Notes: generated by a model from the letters alone, not told the origin. DNA of 64,000 bases from Pseudomonas juntendi (GCF_009932375.1 NZ_BLJG01000044.1:57069-121068), one strand, 5' to 3'. Counted from the stretch's first letter, positions 47,413-58,009 are shown. Made by a program: numbers and translations.

Positions 47413-48354
47413 TCAGCGCTGGATTTCCCGGTCGCGGTCCAGTTCGTAAGGCAGGGTCAGCACCTGCAGGCGCGGGCCTTCCAGGCTGCCCAGGTGCAGG
47501 TTGTCGTCCTCTACCGCCTCGGCACTCAGCACGGCGAGCAATTCGCAGCCGGCACCGTTGCTGGCGGCCAGCACCACTTCACCGACCGACGAGCCGTGGG
47601 TGGGCGAGAAGATTTCCGCCCCCGGCGCCGGAACGGCGGCCTGGTCCAGCGCCAGGCGGTACTGACGGCGCTTGAGCTTGCCCAGGTACTGCATGCGCGC
47701 GACGATTTCCTGGCCGGTGTAGCAGCCCTTCTTGAAGCTGACGCCATCGACGGCTTGCAGGTTGATCATCTGGGGAATGAACAGCTCGCGGGTCGGCCCC
47801 ATGACCTGACCGATGCCGGCGCGGACCTGGCCGAGCAGCCAGTCGTTGAGGCTGCCTTCGGGCAGGGCGGCGGCGAGGGCCTGGCGCACGGGCTCGGCGT
47901 TGTCCGCCGCTACCCACAGCTCTACGCGGCCGGCGGACACGGTGATCGCGATCAGCCCGGCCTGGCGCACGGTGCTGCCCGCGGCGCTGGGCAGGTCGAT
48001 CCCCAGTGCTTGCAGTGCCGCTTCGCCCCCTTGCAGGCCGAAGCGTGCCCAGGCGCTGCTCTCATCGGTGAGCGTGGCCTTTGAAAACACGGCGTACTTT
48101 TTCAGGTCGGCCAATTGCGCCTCGAGCAGCTCGCTGGCCATGGCCAGCAGGTAGCCGTTGCCTTCGGGCAGGATACGGAAGCTCGACTGCATGCGCCCCT
48201 TGACCATGCAGCGGGCGCCGAGGCCGGCATGTTCCTGGCTGAGATAGTTGATGTTGCAGGTCAGCTGGCCTTGCAGGAACTTGCCTGCATCGGAGCCGCG
48301 GACGGCGAGGATGCCCTCGTGGGACAGGGGGCAGAAGAAAGCGGAATCGGCCAT
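47413..48354 (-). CDS. ygfZ: Folate-binding Fe-S / tRNA-modification protein YgfZ
   Basis: A 313-residue GcvT-like protein. The diagnostic motif KKGCYTGQEIVARMQYLGK is present (Cys about residue 227). It supports assembly or repair of certain Fe-S enzymes, including MiaB, in a folate-dependent way. It is divergent from sdhE, and this pairing of ygfZ with sdhE-ygfX is conserved in gammaproteobacteria. Confidence 0.92.
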   Translation of the reverse strand: MADSAFFCPLSHEGILAVRGSDAGKFLQGQLTCNINYLSQEHAGLGARCMVKGRMQSSFRILPEGNGYLLAMASELLEAQLADLKKYAVFSKATLTDESSAWARFGLQGGEAALQALGIDLPSAAGSTVRQAGLIAITVSAGRVELWVAADNAEPVRQALAAALPEGSLNDWLLGQVRAGIGQVMGPTRELFIPQMINLQAVDGVSFKKGCYTGQEIVARMQYLGKLKRRQYRLALDQAAVPAPGAEIFSPTHGSSVGEVVLAASNGAGCELLAVLSAEAVEDDNLHLGSLEGPRLQVLTLPYELDRDREIQR

Positions 48355-48487
48355 GGGTCATCGCGGTGGCTAAAGACTGGCGGCCATCATAGAACGCCGG
48401 TAACAAAATAGGTAGGTGAGTAGACCAACGCCCGGTGCCGCTGCGCTCGCCTGGCTGTATACTGGCGGGCCATTCGAGGAGGGCCCC

Positions 48488-48742
48488 ATGGTCGAACAAA
48501 CTGAACTCAACCGGCTGTTCTGGCACAGCCGCCGCGGCATGCTGGAACTGGACGTGCTGCTGGTGCCTTTCACCCAGGAAGTCTACCCCACCCTCAACGA
48601 GGCCGACCGCGAACTGTACGTGCGCCTGTTGAGCTGCGAGGATCAGGACATGTTCGGCTGGTTCATGGAGCGCACCGAGTCTGAAGACCCGGAGCTGCAG
48701 CGCATGGTTCGCATCATTCTGGACCGTGTCCAGCCCAAGTGA
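48488..48742 (+). CDS. sdhE: Succinate dehydrogenase assembly factor SdhE
   Basis: An 84-residue Sdh5/YgfY protein with the flavinylation motif RRGMLELD (about residues 16-23). It promotes FAD attachment to SdhA and related flavoproteins. ATG 48488 is 8 bases after GGAGGG. The following ygfX frame starts inside its last codons. Confidence 0.93.
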   Translation: MVEQTELNRLFWHSRRGMLELDVLLVPFTQEVYPTLNEADRELYVRLLSCEDQDMFGWFMERTESEDPELQRMVRIILDRVQPK

Positions 48743-49190
48743 GTGTTATGAGTGCCGCTGGCAGGGCTCGCGCCGGCTGCTGGCGGCCTACCTGGCATGC
48801 CAGGGGGTAGCCTGGCTCGCCGCGTGGGCAAGCGCGCTGCCAGCCTGGCTGGCGTTTACCCTCATCATTGCCTGCCTTGCCCACGCTGCCTGGGCGCTTC
48901 CCCGCCGTATTCTGTTGACCCATGAACAGGCCGTTACCGGCTTGCGCCATGATGTGCGCGGCTGGCAGGTGTACACCCGTGGTGGTGGCTGGCAGCCGGT
49001 GCGGCTGTGCCGGGACAGCATGGCCCTGCCTGGGTTGGTGGTGGTGCGCTTTGAGCGCGCCGGGCGCTGGTTGGGGCAAAGCCAGTGTGTACCGCCGGAT
49101 GCCCTGGGCGCGGATGAGCATCGGCGGTTGCGGGTGCGGTTGAAATTCAGCCGGCGGCGCTGGGGCGCTGCAGCGCTCAGGTCGGGCTGA
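48726..49190 (+). CDS. ygfX: YgfX-like membrane protein
   Basis: A 154-residue protein with two N-terminal membrane helices (about 16-38 and 40-60) and a basic cytoplasmic C-terminal domain ([20 protein letters not shown]). Size, topology and position after sdhE match YgfX/CptA. It appears to start at a GTG inside sdhE, giving a 17-bp overlap; a later start would remove conserved residues before the helix. Its 3' end overlaps the nadB end by 14 bp, convergently. The proposed toxin role of YgfX is debated. Confidence 0.82.
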   Translation: MSSPSECYECRWQGSRRLLAAYLACQGVAWLAAWASALPAWLAFTLIIACLAHAAWALPRRILLTHEQAVTGLRHDVRGWQVYTRGGGWQPVRLCRDSMALPGLVVVRFERAGRWLGQSQCVPPDALGADEHRRLRVRLKFSRRRWGAAALRSG

Positions 49191-50781
49191 GTACCGTGTC
49201 CTTTGCTTCGTCCAGCATGCCCGGGTAGTCCAGGGTGTAATGCAAGCCGCGGCTCTCCTTGCGCTGCATCGCCGACAGGATCATCAGCTCGGCCACCTGT
49301 GCCAGGTTGCGCAGTTCGATCAGGTCGCGGCTGACCTTGTAGTTACTGTAGAACTCGTCGATTTCATCCAGCAGCAACCGAATGCGGTGCTGCGCCCGCT
49401 GCAGGCGCTTGCTGGTGCGCACGATACCCACGTAGTCCCACATGAACCGCCGCAACTCGTCCCAGTTGTGCGCGATGATCACGTCCTCGTCCGAATCGGT
49501 CACCTGGCTGGCGTCCCAACCCGGCAGAGCCCTTGGCATGCTCACCTGCTGCAGGTTGGCCTCGATGTCGGCAGCCGCGGCGCGGCCATACACAAAGCAC
49601 TCCAGCAGTGAGTTGCTGGCCATGCGGTTGGCGCCATGCAGGCCCGTGAAACTGGTTTCGCCAATCGCGTACAAACCCGGCACATCGGTGTGGCCGCGGT
49701 CGTCGACCATTACCCCGCCGCAGGTGTAGTGCGCGGCAGGCACCACCGGAATCGGCTGGCGGGTGATGTCGATGCCAAACGCCAGGCACCGCTCGTACAC
49801 GGTGGGGAAGTGGCCCTTGATGAATTCGGCTGGCTTGTGGGTGATGTCCAGGTACACGCAGTCCACACCCAGGCGCTTCATTTCGTGGTCGATGGCGCGG
49901 GCGACGATATCGCGGGGCGCCAGTTCCTCGCGCGGGTCGAAACGTGGCATGAAACGCTCGCCATTGGGCAGGCGCAGCAGGGCGCCCTCGCCACGCAGGG
50001 CCTCGGTGATCAGAAAGCTCTTGGCCTGCGGGTGATACAGGCAGGTCGGGTGGAACTGGTTGAACTCCAGGTTCGCCACCCGGCAACCGGCCCGCCAGGC
50101 CATGGCAATGCCGTCGCCACACGCGCCGTCGGGGTTGCTGGTGTAGAGGTAGACCTTGGCCGCGCCGCCAGTGGCCAGCACGGTGAAGCGTGCCCCGAAG
50201 GTGTCGACCTCGCCACTGTTGCGGTTGAGCACATAGGCGCCCAGGCAGCGCTCGCCGGGCAGGCCCAGGCGCCGCTCGGTGATCAGGTCGACTGCCACGC
50301 GCTGTTCCAGCAGCTCGATATTCGGGCGCGAGCGGGCCTGCTTGAGCAGCGTGGTGAAAATGGCGGCACCGGTCGCATCGGCGGCGTGGATGATTCGCCG
50401 GTGGCTATGGCCGCCCTCACGGGTAAGGTGGAACTCGAAGCCGCCATCGTCGACGCTGTACTGCTCGTCGCGGGTAAACGGTACGCCTTGCTCGATCAGC
50501 CACTGTATGGCTTCGCGGCTGTGTTCGACCGTGAAGCGTACGGCGTCTTCATGGCACAGGCCGCCGCCGGCATTGAGGGTATCCTCCACATGCGACTGCA
50601 CTGTGTCGGTATTGTCCAGCACCGCAGCGACACCGCCCTGGGCCCAGAAGGTAGAGCCATTGGCCAGGTCGCCCTTGCTCAGCACGGCGATGCGCAGGTG
50701 GCTGGGGAGGTTGAGTGCCAGGCTGAGACCGGCGGCACCGCTGCCGATCACCAGGACATCATGTTGGAATTGTTGGCTCAT
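49177..50781 (-). CDS. nadB: L-aspartate oxidase
   Basis: A 534-residue FAD enzyme. The dinucleotide fold is [20 protein letters not shown], followed by [15 protein letters not shown]. Other conserved parts are [20 protein letters not shown] and [20 protein letters not shown]. It oxidises L-aspartate to iminoaspartate, the first step of de novo NAD synthesis. Divergent from algU, as in other pseudomonads. Confidence 0.95.
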   Translation of the reverse strand: MSQQFQHDVLVIGSGAAGLSLALNLPSHLRIAVLSKGDLANGSTFWAQGGVAAVLDNTDTVQSHVEDTLNAGGGLCHEDAVRFTVEHSREAIQWLIEQGVPFTRDEQYSVDDGGFEFHLTREGGHSHRRIIHAADATGAAIFTTLLKQARSRPNIELLEQRVAVDLITERRLGLPGERCLGAYVLNRNSGEVDTFGARFTVLATGGAAKVYLYTSNPDGACGDGIAMAWRAGCRVANLEFNQFHPTCLYHPQAKSFLITEALRGEGALLRLPNGERFMPRFDPREELAPRDIVARAIDHEMKRLGVDCVYLDITHKPAEFIKGHFPTVYERCLAFGIDITRQPIPVVPAAHYTCGGVMVDDRGHTDVPGLYAIGETSFTGLHGANRMASNSLLECFVYGRAAAADIEANLQQVSMPRALPGWDASQVTDSDEDVIIAHNWDELRRFMWDYVGIVRTSKRLQRAQHRIRLLLDEIDEFYSNYKVSRDLIELRNLAQVAELMILSAMQRKESRGLHYTLDYPGMLDEAKDTVLSPT

Positions 50782-50933
50782 GTCGGGACACTAGTAATCT
50801 TTGGAGGGGGCGCGGCACAATAGCCACGCGCAGGTGGCATAGTGAAACTATTGTTCGCTCGACCGGGCTGCCTTTATAGCAGCCCCCGGTGGCCAATTTC
50901 CATGCCAGCTGCCAGCGTGGCCAACCTTTGTGG

Positions 50934-50961
50934 GAACTTTCCGACATGGCCGGAAATCCTA
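50934..50961 (+). promoter_or_regulatory. Possible upstream AlgU-type promoter
   Basis: GAACTT, a 17-bp spacer and TCCTA. The -35 element is perfect and the -10 element is weaker. It lies 250 bp before algU. Confidence 0.45.
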
Positions 50962-51127
50962 TGAAGGTTGCCCGCACGCCACAAATTGCCGCGGCGACGC
51001 AGGGCGGCAGGCCTGTCCCGGCTGTCCCTGCGTACACGTAACCTGATTATCGACGAAGCCGGCGATGACCGTGCCTCGTCTTCCGTGCAAGCCGACCAAG
51101 GGCTGCAGGAAACTTGCTTGGAGGGGA

Positions 51128-51154
51128 GAACTTTTGCGAAAAGCCCGAGTCTAT
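51128..51154 (+). promoter_or_regulatory. AlgU autoregulatory promoter
   Basis: GAACTT, a 16-bp spacer (beginning TTGCGAAAAGC) and TCTAT, about 60 bp before algU. It closely resembles the known sigma-E-type promoter of P. aeruginosa algT/algU, so the operon is expected to be self-activated. Confidence 0.75.
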
Positions 51155-51213
51155 GGTTGCAAGCCTGAGCGATGGCTGTTGCAACGCTCCTTCGAGTTCA
51201 CTGAGGAGTGTTC

Positions 51214-51795
51214 ATGCTAACCCAGGAAGAGGATCAGCAACTTGTCGAGCGCGTGCAGCGCGGCGACAGGCGAGCGTTCGATCTGTTGGTGCTGAAGTAT
51301 CAGCACAAGATTCTCGGGTTGATCGTGCGGTTCGTTCACGATACCCACGAGGCCCAGGATGTTGCGCAGGAAGCCTTTATCAAGGCCTACCGTGCACTTG
51401 GCAATTTCCGCGGCGACAGTGCGTTTTACACGTGGCTGTACCGCATCGCCATCAACACGGCGAAGAACTACCTGGTGTCCCGTGGAAGACGGCCGCCAGA
51501 CAGCGATGTCAGCTCCGAGGATGCGGAGTTTTACGACGGCGATCATGGCCTCAAGGATCTTGAGTCTCCAGAGCGCTCGTTGTTGCGGGATGAGATCGAA
51601 GGCACCGTCCATCGCACCATCCAGCAACTGCCCGAAGACCTGCGCACGGCGCTTACCCTGCGTGAGTTCGATGGCCTGAGTTACGAAGACATTGCCAGTG
51701 TCATGCAATGTCCGGTGGGTACCGTGCGCTCTCGAATCTTCCGCGCTCGGGAGGCCATAGACAAAGCCCTGCAACCGTTGTTGCAGGAAACCTGA
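51214..51795 (+). CDS. algU: Extracytoplasmic stress sigma factor AlgU (RpoE-like)
   Basis: A 193-residue ECF sigma factor, the exact usual length. Region 2 has DTHEAQDVAQEAFIKAYRAL and YTWLYRIAINTAKNYLVSRG. Region 4 has LREFDGLSYEDIASVMQCPV and GTVRSRIFRAREAIDKAL. It directs envelope-stress and exopolysaccharide genes. ATG 51214 has GAGGAG upstream; the GTG two codons earlier is rejected. Confidence 0.96.
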   Translation: MLTQEEDQQLVERVQRGDRRAFDLLVLKYQHKILGLIVRFVHDTHEAQDVAQEAFIKAYRALGNFRGDSAFYTWLYRIAINTAKNYLVSRGRRPPDSDVSSEDAEFYDGDHGLKDLESPERSLLRDEIEGTVHRTIQQLPEDLRTALTLREFDGLSYEDIASVMQCPVGTVRSRIFRAREAIDKALQPLLQET

Positions 51796-51826
51796 GACAG
51801 CGGCGACAGCCAAGAGAGGAACCGCC

Positions 51827-52417
51827 ATGAGTCGTGAAGCTTTGCAGGAATCGCTGTCCGCGGTAATGGATAACGAAGCGGACGAACTGGAATTGCGTCG
51901 GGTGTTGAACGCCGTCGACGAAGCCGAAACCCGTGCCACCTGGTCCCGTTACCAGGTAGCCCGCGCAGCCATGCACAAGGAGTTGCTGCTGCCCAACCTG
52001 GATATCGCCTCGGCGGTGTCTGCGGCGCTGGCCGATGAAGCCGTGCCGGCCAAGGTCAACAAGGGCCCGTGGCGCAGCATCGGCCGCCTGGCTGTGGCTG
52101 CTTCGGTCACCGTGGCCGTGCTGGCGGGTGTGCGCATGTACAACCAGGACGAGATCACCGGTGCCGAGCTGGCTGCCCAGCAGCCGGTCCAGCAGGGCGT
52201 GAGCGTGCCACAAGCGCAGGGCCCTGCAGTATTGGCAGGTTACACCGAGAGCAGCGAGCAACCGACTGGGCCAATGGCCAACGGTGTGCTGCAGAACCAG
52301 GCCGGCTGGGACCAGCGTCTGCCAGGTTACCTGCGCCAGCATGCTCAGGAGTCTGCGCTCAAGGGTACTGAAACTGCACTGCCGTATGCCCGCGCTGCCA
52401 GCCTGGAAAACCGTTAA
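51827..52417 (+). CDS. mucA: Anti-sigma factor MucA
   Basis: A 196-residue inner-membrane anti-sigma factor. The cytoplasmic AlgU-binding part (MSREALQESLSAVMDNEADE) is followed by a transmembrane helix (about 84-104, LAVAASVTVAVLAGVRMYN) and a periplasmic tail cleaved by regulated proteolysis. The length is normal with no truncation, so the non-mucoid, wild-type state is expected. 31 bp after algU. Confidence 0.93.
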   Translation: MSREALQESLSAVMDNEADELELRRVLNAVDEAETRATWSRYQVARAAMHKELLLPNLDIASAVSAALADEAVPAKVNKGPWRSIGRLAVAASVTVAVLAGVRMYNQDEITGAELAAQQPVQQGVSVPQAQGPAVLAGYTESSEQPTGPMANGVLQNQAGWDQRLPGYLRQHAQESALKGTETALPYARAASLENR

Positions 52418-52429
52418 GTAAGGAGGCTC

Positions 52430-53395
52430 ATGCGCGCGCTACCTCTCCTGACGCTGCTGGTTGGCAGCTGCATGACGGTGCCAGCGTTGGCAGCCAATTC
52501 TTCGCCCGAGGCGAGTGAATGGCTGAACAAGCTGGCACAGGCCGAGCAAAAACAGAGCTACCAAGGCGCTTTCGTCTACGAACGCAACGGTAGTTTTTCT
52601 TCCCACGATATCTGGCACAGGGTAGAGGGCGGCAAGGTCAGCGAGCGGCTATTGCAGCTCGACGGCGCTGCCGAGGAAATCGTGCGCGTGGATGGCAAGG
52701 TGGCGTGTGTCAGCGGCGCCTTGGCCAGCGGGGTTACCAGCCCTCCAGATACTGCACCGCGTGTGCTTGATCCCCTGAAGCTCATGGGTTGGTACGACCT
52801 GAGCGTGGCGGGCAAGTCTCGCGTGGCCGGGCGTGACGCGGTGATTGTGACGCTCACGCCGCGCGACCAGCACCGCTATGCCTTCGAATTGCACCTGGAC
52901 CGCAAGACCGGCCTGCCGCTGCGCTCCTTGATGCTCAACGACAAGGGGCAGTTGCTGGAACGCTTCCAGATGACCCGTCTCGATACCGATGACCTGCCCA
53001 GCGACAGTGACCTGCAGCCAAGCGCCGCCTGCAAGCCTGTGCAGCATGTGGCCTCGGTCAGCAATGACAACATCGCCGCCTGGCGTTCGGACTGGTTGCC
53101 GCCGGGCTTCGAACTGGTCAGCAGCACCGTGCACCGCGACCCCAAGCTTGGCAGCTCGGTCAGTAGCCTGATGTACGACGATGGCCTGGCGCGCTTCTCG
53201 GTGTTTCTCGAGCCGGTCAAGGATGACGGCGGTAACGATGTGCGCACCCAGCTTGGGCCGACGTCGGCGGTTTCGCGTCGTCTGAATACGCCCAAGGGCA
53301 AGGTCATGGTGACGGTCGTCGGTGAAATCCCCCTGGGTACGGCAGAGCGTGTTGCCCTGTCCATGCGACCTCAGGATGCCCAGGCACGCCAGTAA
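52430..53395 (+). CDS. mucB: Periplasmic regulator MucB (RseB-like)
   Basis: A 321-residue exported protein with a signal peptide ending VPALAANS. The RseB-type lipid-sensing N-terminal domain includes YQGAFVYERNGSFSSHDIWH, and the C-terminal domain binds MucA. It protects MucA from proteolysis until lipid stress signals arise. It follows mucA by 12 bp. No mucC follows, unlike P. aeruginosa. Confidence 0.93.
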   Translation: MRALPLLTLLVGSCMTVPALAANSSPEASEWLNKLAQAEQKQSYQGAFVYERNGSFSSHDIWHRVEGGKVSERLLQLDGAAEEIVRVDGKVACVSGALASGVTSPPDTAPRVLDPLKLMGWYDLSVAGKSRVAGRDAVIVTLTPRDQHRYAFELHLDRKTGLPLRSLMLNDKGQLLERFQMTRLDTDDLPSDSDLQPSAACKPVQHVASVSNDNIAAWRSDWLPPGFELVSSTVHRDPKLGSSVSSLMYDDGLARFSVFLEPVKDDGGNDVRTQLGPTSAVSRRLNTPKGKVMVTVVGEIPLGTAERVALSMRPQDAQARQ

Positions 53396-53571
53396 TGGCG
53401 CCCGTTTGCGGGCCGTGCCAAAGGCAGCCGGGCATGGGCCTGAAATGAAATTAAAGCATTGTCATTTGCAATCCTGCGGCAAATTTTCTATAGGTCAGGC
53501 TTTCAGGAGCCTGGCCTTTCCTGTTTTGTGCAGGGGCCTTTCTAACTACCGCTCGTTGTGACGGGAGCCGT

Positions 53572-55005
53572 ATGTCAATACCACGCTTGAAATCCTACCT
53601 AATGATGGTCGCCACCGTGCTGATGCTCGGCCAGGCGCTCACCGCCCAGGCCGACGAAGCCCTGCCGGACTTCACCACGCTGGTCGAGCAGGCCTCGCCC
53701 GCGGTGGTCAACATCAGCACCAAGCAGAAGCTGCCGGACCGCCGCGTCGCCCAGGGCCAGATGCCGGACCTGGAAGGCCTGCCGCCGATGTTCCGCGAAT
53801 TCTTCGAGCGCAACATGCCGCAACAGCCGCGCTCGCCCCGTGGCGATCGCCAGCGTGAGGCCATGTCGCTGGGCTCTGGCTTCATCATTTCCAGCGATGG
53901 CTATGTGTTGACCAACAACCATGTGGTCGCCGATGCCGACGAGATCATCGTCCGCCTGTCGGACCGCAGTGAGCTGCAGGCCAAGCTGATCGGCACCGAT
54001 CCCCGTACCGACGTGGCCTTGCTCAAGGTTGATGGCAAGAACCTGCCCACCGTGAAACTGGGTGACTCCGAGAAGCTCAAGGTGGGCGAGTGGGTATTGG
54101 CCATCGGTTCGCCGTTCGGCTTCGACCATTCGGTGACCAAGGGCATCGTCAGCGCCAAGGGCCGCACCCTGCCCAACGATACCTATGTGCCGTTCATCCA
54201 GACCGACGTGGCCATCAACCCGGGTAACTCCGGTGGTCCGCTGTTCAACATGAAGGGCGAAGTGGTGGGTATCAACTCGCAGATCTTCACCCGTTCGGGC
54301 GGCTTCATGGGCCTGTCGTTCGCCATCCCGATCGATGTGGCGCTCGACGTTTCCAACCAGTTGAAGAAAGACGGCAAAGTCAGCCGCGGCTGGCTGGGCG
54401 TGGTGATTCAGGAGGTCAACAAGGACCTGGCCGAATCCTTCGGCCTCGACAAGCCGGCCGGCGCCCTGGTAGCCCAGGTGCTGGAAAACGGCCCGGCCGC
54501 CAAGGGTGGCTTGCAGGTGGGTGACGTGATCCTGAGCATGAACGGCCAGCCGATCGTCATGTCGGCCGACCTGCCGCACCTGGTCGGCAGCCTCAAGGAT
54601 GGCGAAAAAGCCAAGCTGGAAATCATCCGCAACGGCAAGCGCCAGACCCTGGACGTGGCCGTGGGCGCCATGCCGGACGACGACGCCGACATCACCGCCG
54701 GTGCCGACGGCAGCACCGAGCGCAGCAGCAACCGCCTGGGTGTCGCGGTCGCCGACCTGACCGCCGAGCAGAAAAAATCCCTCGAGCTCAAGGGCGGCGT
54801 GGTGATCAAGGAAGTCCAGGATGGCCCGGCAGCGCTCATCGGCCTGCGCCCGGGTGACGTCATCAGCCACCTGAACAACCAGGCCATCGGCTCGGCCAAG
54901 GAATTCACCGAAATCGCCAAGGAACTGCCGAAGAACCGCTCGGTGTCGATGCGCGTGCTGCGTCAGGGCCGTGCCAGCTTCATCACCTTCAAGCTCGCTG
55001 AATAA
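53572..55005 (+). CDS. mucD: Periplasmic serine protease MucD (DegP/HtrA family)
   Basis: A 477-residue protease with a signal peptide (residues about 1-27). The catalytic His is in GYVLTNNHVV, the Asp in TDVALLKVD and the Ser in NPGNSGGPLFN. Two PDZ domains follow (about 265-365 and 380-475). It degrades misfolded periplasmic proteins and limits AlgU activation. A 176-bp gap from mucB suggests it may also have its own promoter. Confidence 0.95.
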   Translation: MSIPRLKSYLMMVATVLMLGQALTAQADEALPDFTTLVEQASPAVVNISTKQKLPDRRVAQGQMPDLEGLPPMFREFFERNMPQQPRSPRGDRQREAMSLGSGFIISSDGYVLTNNHVVADADEIIVRLSDRSELQAKLIGTDPRTDVALLKVDGKNLPTVKLGDSEKLKVGEWVLAIGSPFGFDHSVTKGIVSAKGRTLPNDTYVPFIQTDVAINPGNSGGPLFNMKGEVVGINSQIFTRSGGFMGLSFAIPIDVALDVSNQLKKDGKVSRGWLGVVIQEVNKDLAESFGLDKPAGALVAQVLENGPAAKGGLQVGDVILSMNGQPIVMSADLPHLVGSLKDGEKAKLEIIRNGKRQTLDVAVGAMPDDDADITAGADGSTERSSNRLGVAVADLTAEQKKSLELKGGVVIKEVQDGPAALIGLRPGDVISHLNNQAIGSAKEFTEIAKELPKNRSVSMRVLRQGRASFITFKLAE

Positions 55006-55021
55006 GCGGCCAGGTGGGGCG

Positions 55022-55048
55022 AAAAGGGCAGCTTCGGCTGCCCTTTTT
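55022..55048 (+). terminator. Intrinsic terminator after mucD
   Basis: AAAGGGCAGC, loop TTCG, GCTGCCCTTT, then more T: a classic stable tetraloop terminator 17 bp past the mucD stop. Confidence 0.9.
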
Positions 55049-55186
55049 CATGAATATTCACAATTGACTGACGGGTAGTTGTGTACAGTCGGGCAGAGGA
55101 ATCTCCCATCTGCGAACAGCTTAAGGTACAATGCCCGGCTATTTTTCGGCGGGCGTCCGGCTCGCAGCCTTTTCGAGTGTTGACCC

Positions 55187-56986
55187 GTGAGTGATTTGAG
55201 TCATATCCGCAATTTCTCCATCATCGCCCACATCGACCATGGCAAGTCGACGCTGGCCGACCGTTTCATCCAGATGTGCGGTGGCCTGACGGCTCGCGAA
55301 ATGGAAGCCCAGGTACTGGACTCCATGGACCTGGAGCGCGAACGCGGTATTACCATCAAGGCCCACAGCGTCACGCTGCACTACAAGGCGCAGGACGGCA
55401 AGATCTACCAGCTGAACTTCATCGACACCCCCGGCCACGTCGACTTCACCTACGAAGTCTCGCGCTCGCTGGCAGCCTGTGAAGGCGCACTGCTGGTGGT
55501 CGACGCCGGCCAGGGTGTAGAGGCCCAGTCGGTAGCCAACTGCTACACCGCCATCGAGCAGGGCCTGGAGGTCATGCCGGTCCTCAACAAGATGGACCTG
55601 CCCCAGGCCGACCCGGACCGCGTCAAGGACGAAATCGAGAAAATCATCGGTATCGACGCCACTGACGCCGTGGCCTGCAGTGCCAAGAGCGGCATGGGCG
55701 TGGACGAGGTGCTCGAGCGCCTGGTGCACTCGATCCCGGCACCCGAGGGCGAAATCGATGCGCCGCTGCAAGCGCTGATCATCGATTCCTGGTTCGACAA
55801 CTACCTGGGTGTGGTCTCGCTGGTGCGCGTGCGCCAGGGGCGCGTCAAGAAGGGCGACAAGATCCTGGTCAAGTCCACCGGCAAGGTGCACCTGGTCGAC
55901 AGCGTGGGGGTGTTCACCCCGAAACACACCCAGACCGCCGACCTGAAAGCCGGTGAAGTGGGCTTCATCATCGCCAGCATCAAGGACATTCACGGTGCCC
56001 CGGTAGGCGACACCCTGACCTTGTCCTCGACCCCCGAGGTCGAAGTGCTGCCAGGCTTCAAGAAAATCCAGCCGCAGGTCTACGCAGGCCTGTTCCCGGT
56101 CAGCTCCGACGACTTCGAAGACTTCCGCGACGCCCTGCAGAAGCTCACCCTGAACGATTCGTCGCTGCAGTACATGCCGGAAAGCTCCGATGCACTGGGC
56201 TTCGGTTTCCGTTGCGGCTTCCTCGGCATGCTGCACATGGAGATCATCCAGGAGCGCCTGGAGCGCGAGTACGACCTGGACCTGATCACCACCGCACCCA
56301 GCGTGATCTACGAGCTGGAGTTGAAAACCGGCGAAACTATTGTCGTCGACAACCCGTCCAAGCTCCCGGATGTTTCAGCCGTGGCCGACTTCCGCGAGCC
56401 GATCGTGACCGCGACCATTCTGGTGCCGCAGGAGCACCTGGGTAACGTGATCACCTTGTGCATCGAGAAGCGTGGCGTGCAGCGCGACATGCAGTTCCTC
56501 GGCAGCCAGGTGCAGGTGCGCTATGACATGCCGATGAACGAAGTGGTGCTGGACTTCTTCGACCGCCTCAAATCCACCAGCCGCGGCTATGCTTCGCTGG
56601 ATTACCATTTTGATCGCTACCAGTCGGCCAACCTGGTCAAGCTGGACGTGCTGATCAACGGCGACAAGGTCGATGCCCTGGCATTGATCGTGCACCGCGA
56701 CAACGCGGCCTACAAAGGCCGTGCGTTGACCGAGAAGATGAAGGAACTGATCCCTCGGCAGATGTTCGACGTGGCGATCCAGGCAGCCATTGGCGGCCAG
56801 ATCATTGCCCGGACAACCGTCAAGGCGCTCAGAAAGAACGTACTGGCCAAGTGCTACGGTGGTGACGTCAGCCGTAAGAAGAAACTGCTGGAGAAGCAGA
56901 AGGCCGGTAAGAAACGCATGAAACAGGTGGGCAACGTGGAAATTCCACAGGAAGCCTTCCTCGCCGTGCTCAGGTTGGATAGCTAG
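55187..56986 (+). CDS. lepA: Elongation factor 4 (LepA)
   Basis: A 599-residue translational GTPase. G1 is [13 protein letters not shown]3 is [12 protein letters not shown] and G4 is NKMDL. The LepA-specific C-terminal domain ends with the basic segment [20 protein letters not shown]. It acts on stalled or mistranslocated ribosomes. The start is GTG, in agreement with the conserved [20 protein letters not shown]. Confidence 0.96.
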   Translation: MSDLSHIRNFSIIAHIDHGKSTLADRFIQMCGGLTAREMEAQVLDSMDLERERGITIKAHSVTLHYKAQDGKIYQLNFIDTPGHVDFTYEVSRSLAACEGALLVVDAGQGVEAQSVANCYTAIEQGLEVMPVLNKMDLPQADPDRVKDEIEKIIGIDATDAVACSAKSGMGVDEVLERLVHSIPAPEGEIDAPLQALIIDSWFDNYLGVVSLVRVRQGRVKKGDKILVKSTGKVHLVDSVGVFTPKHTQTADLKAGEVGFIIASIKDIHGAPVGDTLTLSSTPEVEVLPGFKKIQPQVYAGLFPVSSDDFEDFRDALQKLTLNDSSLQYMPESSDALGFGFRCGFLGMLHMEIIQERLEREYDLDLITTAPSVIYELELKTGETIVVDNPSKLPDVSAVADFREPIVTATILVPQEHLGNVITLCIEKRGVQRDMQFLGSQVQVRYDMPMNEVVLDFFDRLKSTSRGYASLDYHFDRYQSANLVKLDVLINGDKVDALALIVHRDNAAYKGRALTEKMKELIPRQMFDVAIQAAIGGQIIARTTVKALRKNVLAKCYGGDVSRKKKLLEKQKAGKKRMKQVGNVEIPQEAFLAVLRLDS

Positions 56987-56991
56987 GTCCT

Positions 56992-57846
56992 ATGTCGCTA
57001 AATTTCCCGCTGTTGCTGGTCATTGCCGTATTCGTCTGCGGTTTGCTGGGCTTGATCGACTTGCTGTTCCTGGCCCCGCGCCGGCGTGCGGCAATTGCCA
57101 ACTATCAGGGCAGCGTAAGCCAGCCTGAAATGGCGGTGGTCGAGCGCCTGAACAAGGAACCGTTGCTGGTCGAGTACGGCAAGTCGTTCTTCCCGGTGCT
57201 GTTCATCGTACTGGTACTGCGCTCGTTCCTGGTCGAGCCGTTCCAGATCCCTTCGGGGTCGATGAAACCCACTCTGGAAGTGGGCGATTTCATCCTGGTG
57301 AACAAGTTCTCCTATGGCATTCGCCTGCCGGTGATCGACAAGAAGGTCATCGAGGTGGGTGACCCGCAGCGCGGCGACGTCATGGTGTTCCGTTACCCGA
57401 GCGACCCGAACGTCAACTACATCAAGCGTGTGGTCGGCCTGCCAGGCGACGTGGTGCGTTACACCAACGACAAGCGCCTGTTCGTCAACGGGCAGCCGGT
57501 TGCCGAACAGCTGGTAGGTAGCGAGCCGGGCACCTTGGGCAGCGCCACGCTGTACAAGGAAAAGCTGGGCGAGACCGAACACCTGATCCGCAAGGAAATG
57601 AGCCGCTATCGCATGCCGCCGGACCAGCAATGGACCGTGCCGGCAGGCCACTACTTCATGATGGGCGACAACCGCGACAACTCCAACGACAGCCGCTTCT
57701 GGGATGACCCGAACATTCCCAAGGAGCTGCACGGCATGGTTCCGGACCGGAACATCGTCGGCAAGGCCTTCGCGGTATGGATGAGCTGGCCGGAACCCAA
57801 GCTCAGCCACCTGCCCAACCTGTCGCGGGTCGGTTTGATCCATTGA
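56992..57846 (+). CDS. lepB: Signal peptidase I
   Basis: A 284-residue membrane protease with two N-terminal helices (about 5-25 and 62-80). The catalytic Ser is in PSGSMKPTLEVGDF, the Lys in YIKRVVGLPGD, and the conserved GDNRDNSNDSRFWD box is present. It cleaves export signal peptides on the periplasmic face. It starts 5 bp after lepA. Confidence 0.95.
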   Translation: MSLNFPLLLVIAVFVCGLLGLIDLLFLAPRRRAAIANYQGSVSQPEMAVVERLNKEPLLVEYGKSFFPVLFIVLVLRSFLVEPFQIPSGSMKPTLEVGDFILVNKFSYGIRLPVIDKKVIEVGDPQRGDVMVFRYPSDPNVNYIKRVVGLPGDVVRYTNDKRLFVNGQPVAEQLVGSEPGTLGSATLYKEKLGETEHLIRKEMSRYRMPPDQQWTVPAGHYFMMGDNRDNSNDSRFWDDPNIPKELHGMVPDRNIVGKAFAVWMSWPEPKLSHLPNLSRVGLIH

Positions 57847-57853
57847 TACCCAT

Positions 57854-57878
57854 CGGCGCTGTCCAGCAGACAGCGCCG
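57854..57878 (+). other. Stem-loop after lepB
   Basis: A perfect 10-bp stem, CGGCGCTGTC with its complement, around a 5-base loop, 7 bp past the lepB stop. There is no T-tract, so it may be an mRNA end-protecting or RNase III-processed structure between lepB and rnc. Confidence 0.6.
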
Positions 57879-58009
57879 AATGCATTTCTGACATAGGCTG
57901 TGTTCTCAGGGATCGGGAGATTCGCCGCACATCGCGCGGCGGGCCACAGCCAAACAGTCTTTCAGGATGTTGATTTGAACAACGCGTTAAATAACCAACG
58001 GGTGGCCGC

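Larger units (their letters stand above)
50782..51213. other. 432-bp divergent spacer between nadB and algU
   Basis: No gene is supported. It contains two sequences resembling AlgU (sigma-E type) promoters, listed separately, and the nadB promoter on the minus strand. Confidence 0.6.

Noticed and set aside
53396..53571. Missing mucC as a broken pseudogene
   Set aside because: The 176-bp gap is too short and shows no residual mucC-like coding sequence in any frame.
55064..55132. lepA promoter (TTGACT near 55,064 or TACAAT near 55,127)
   Set aside because: The two elements do not pair at a proper spacing and neither has a convincing partner, so no promoter is called.
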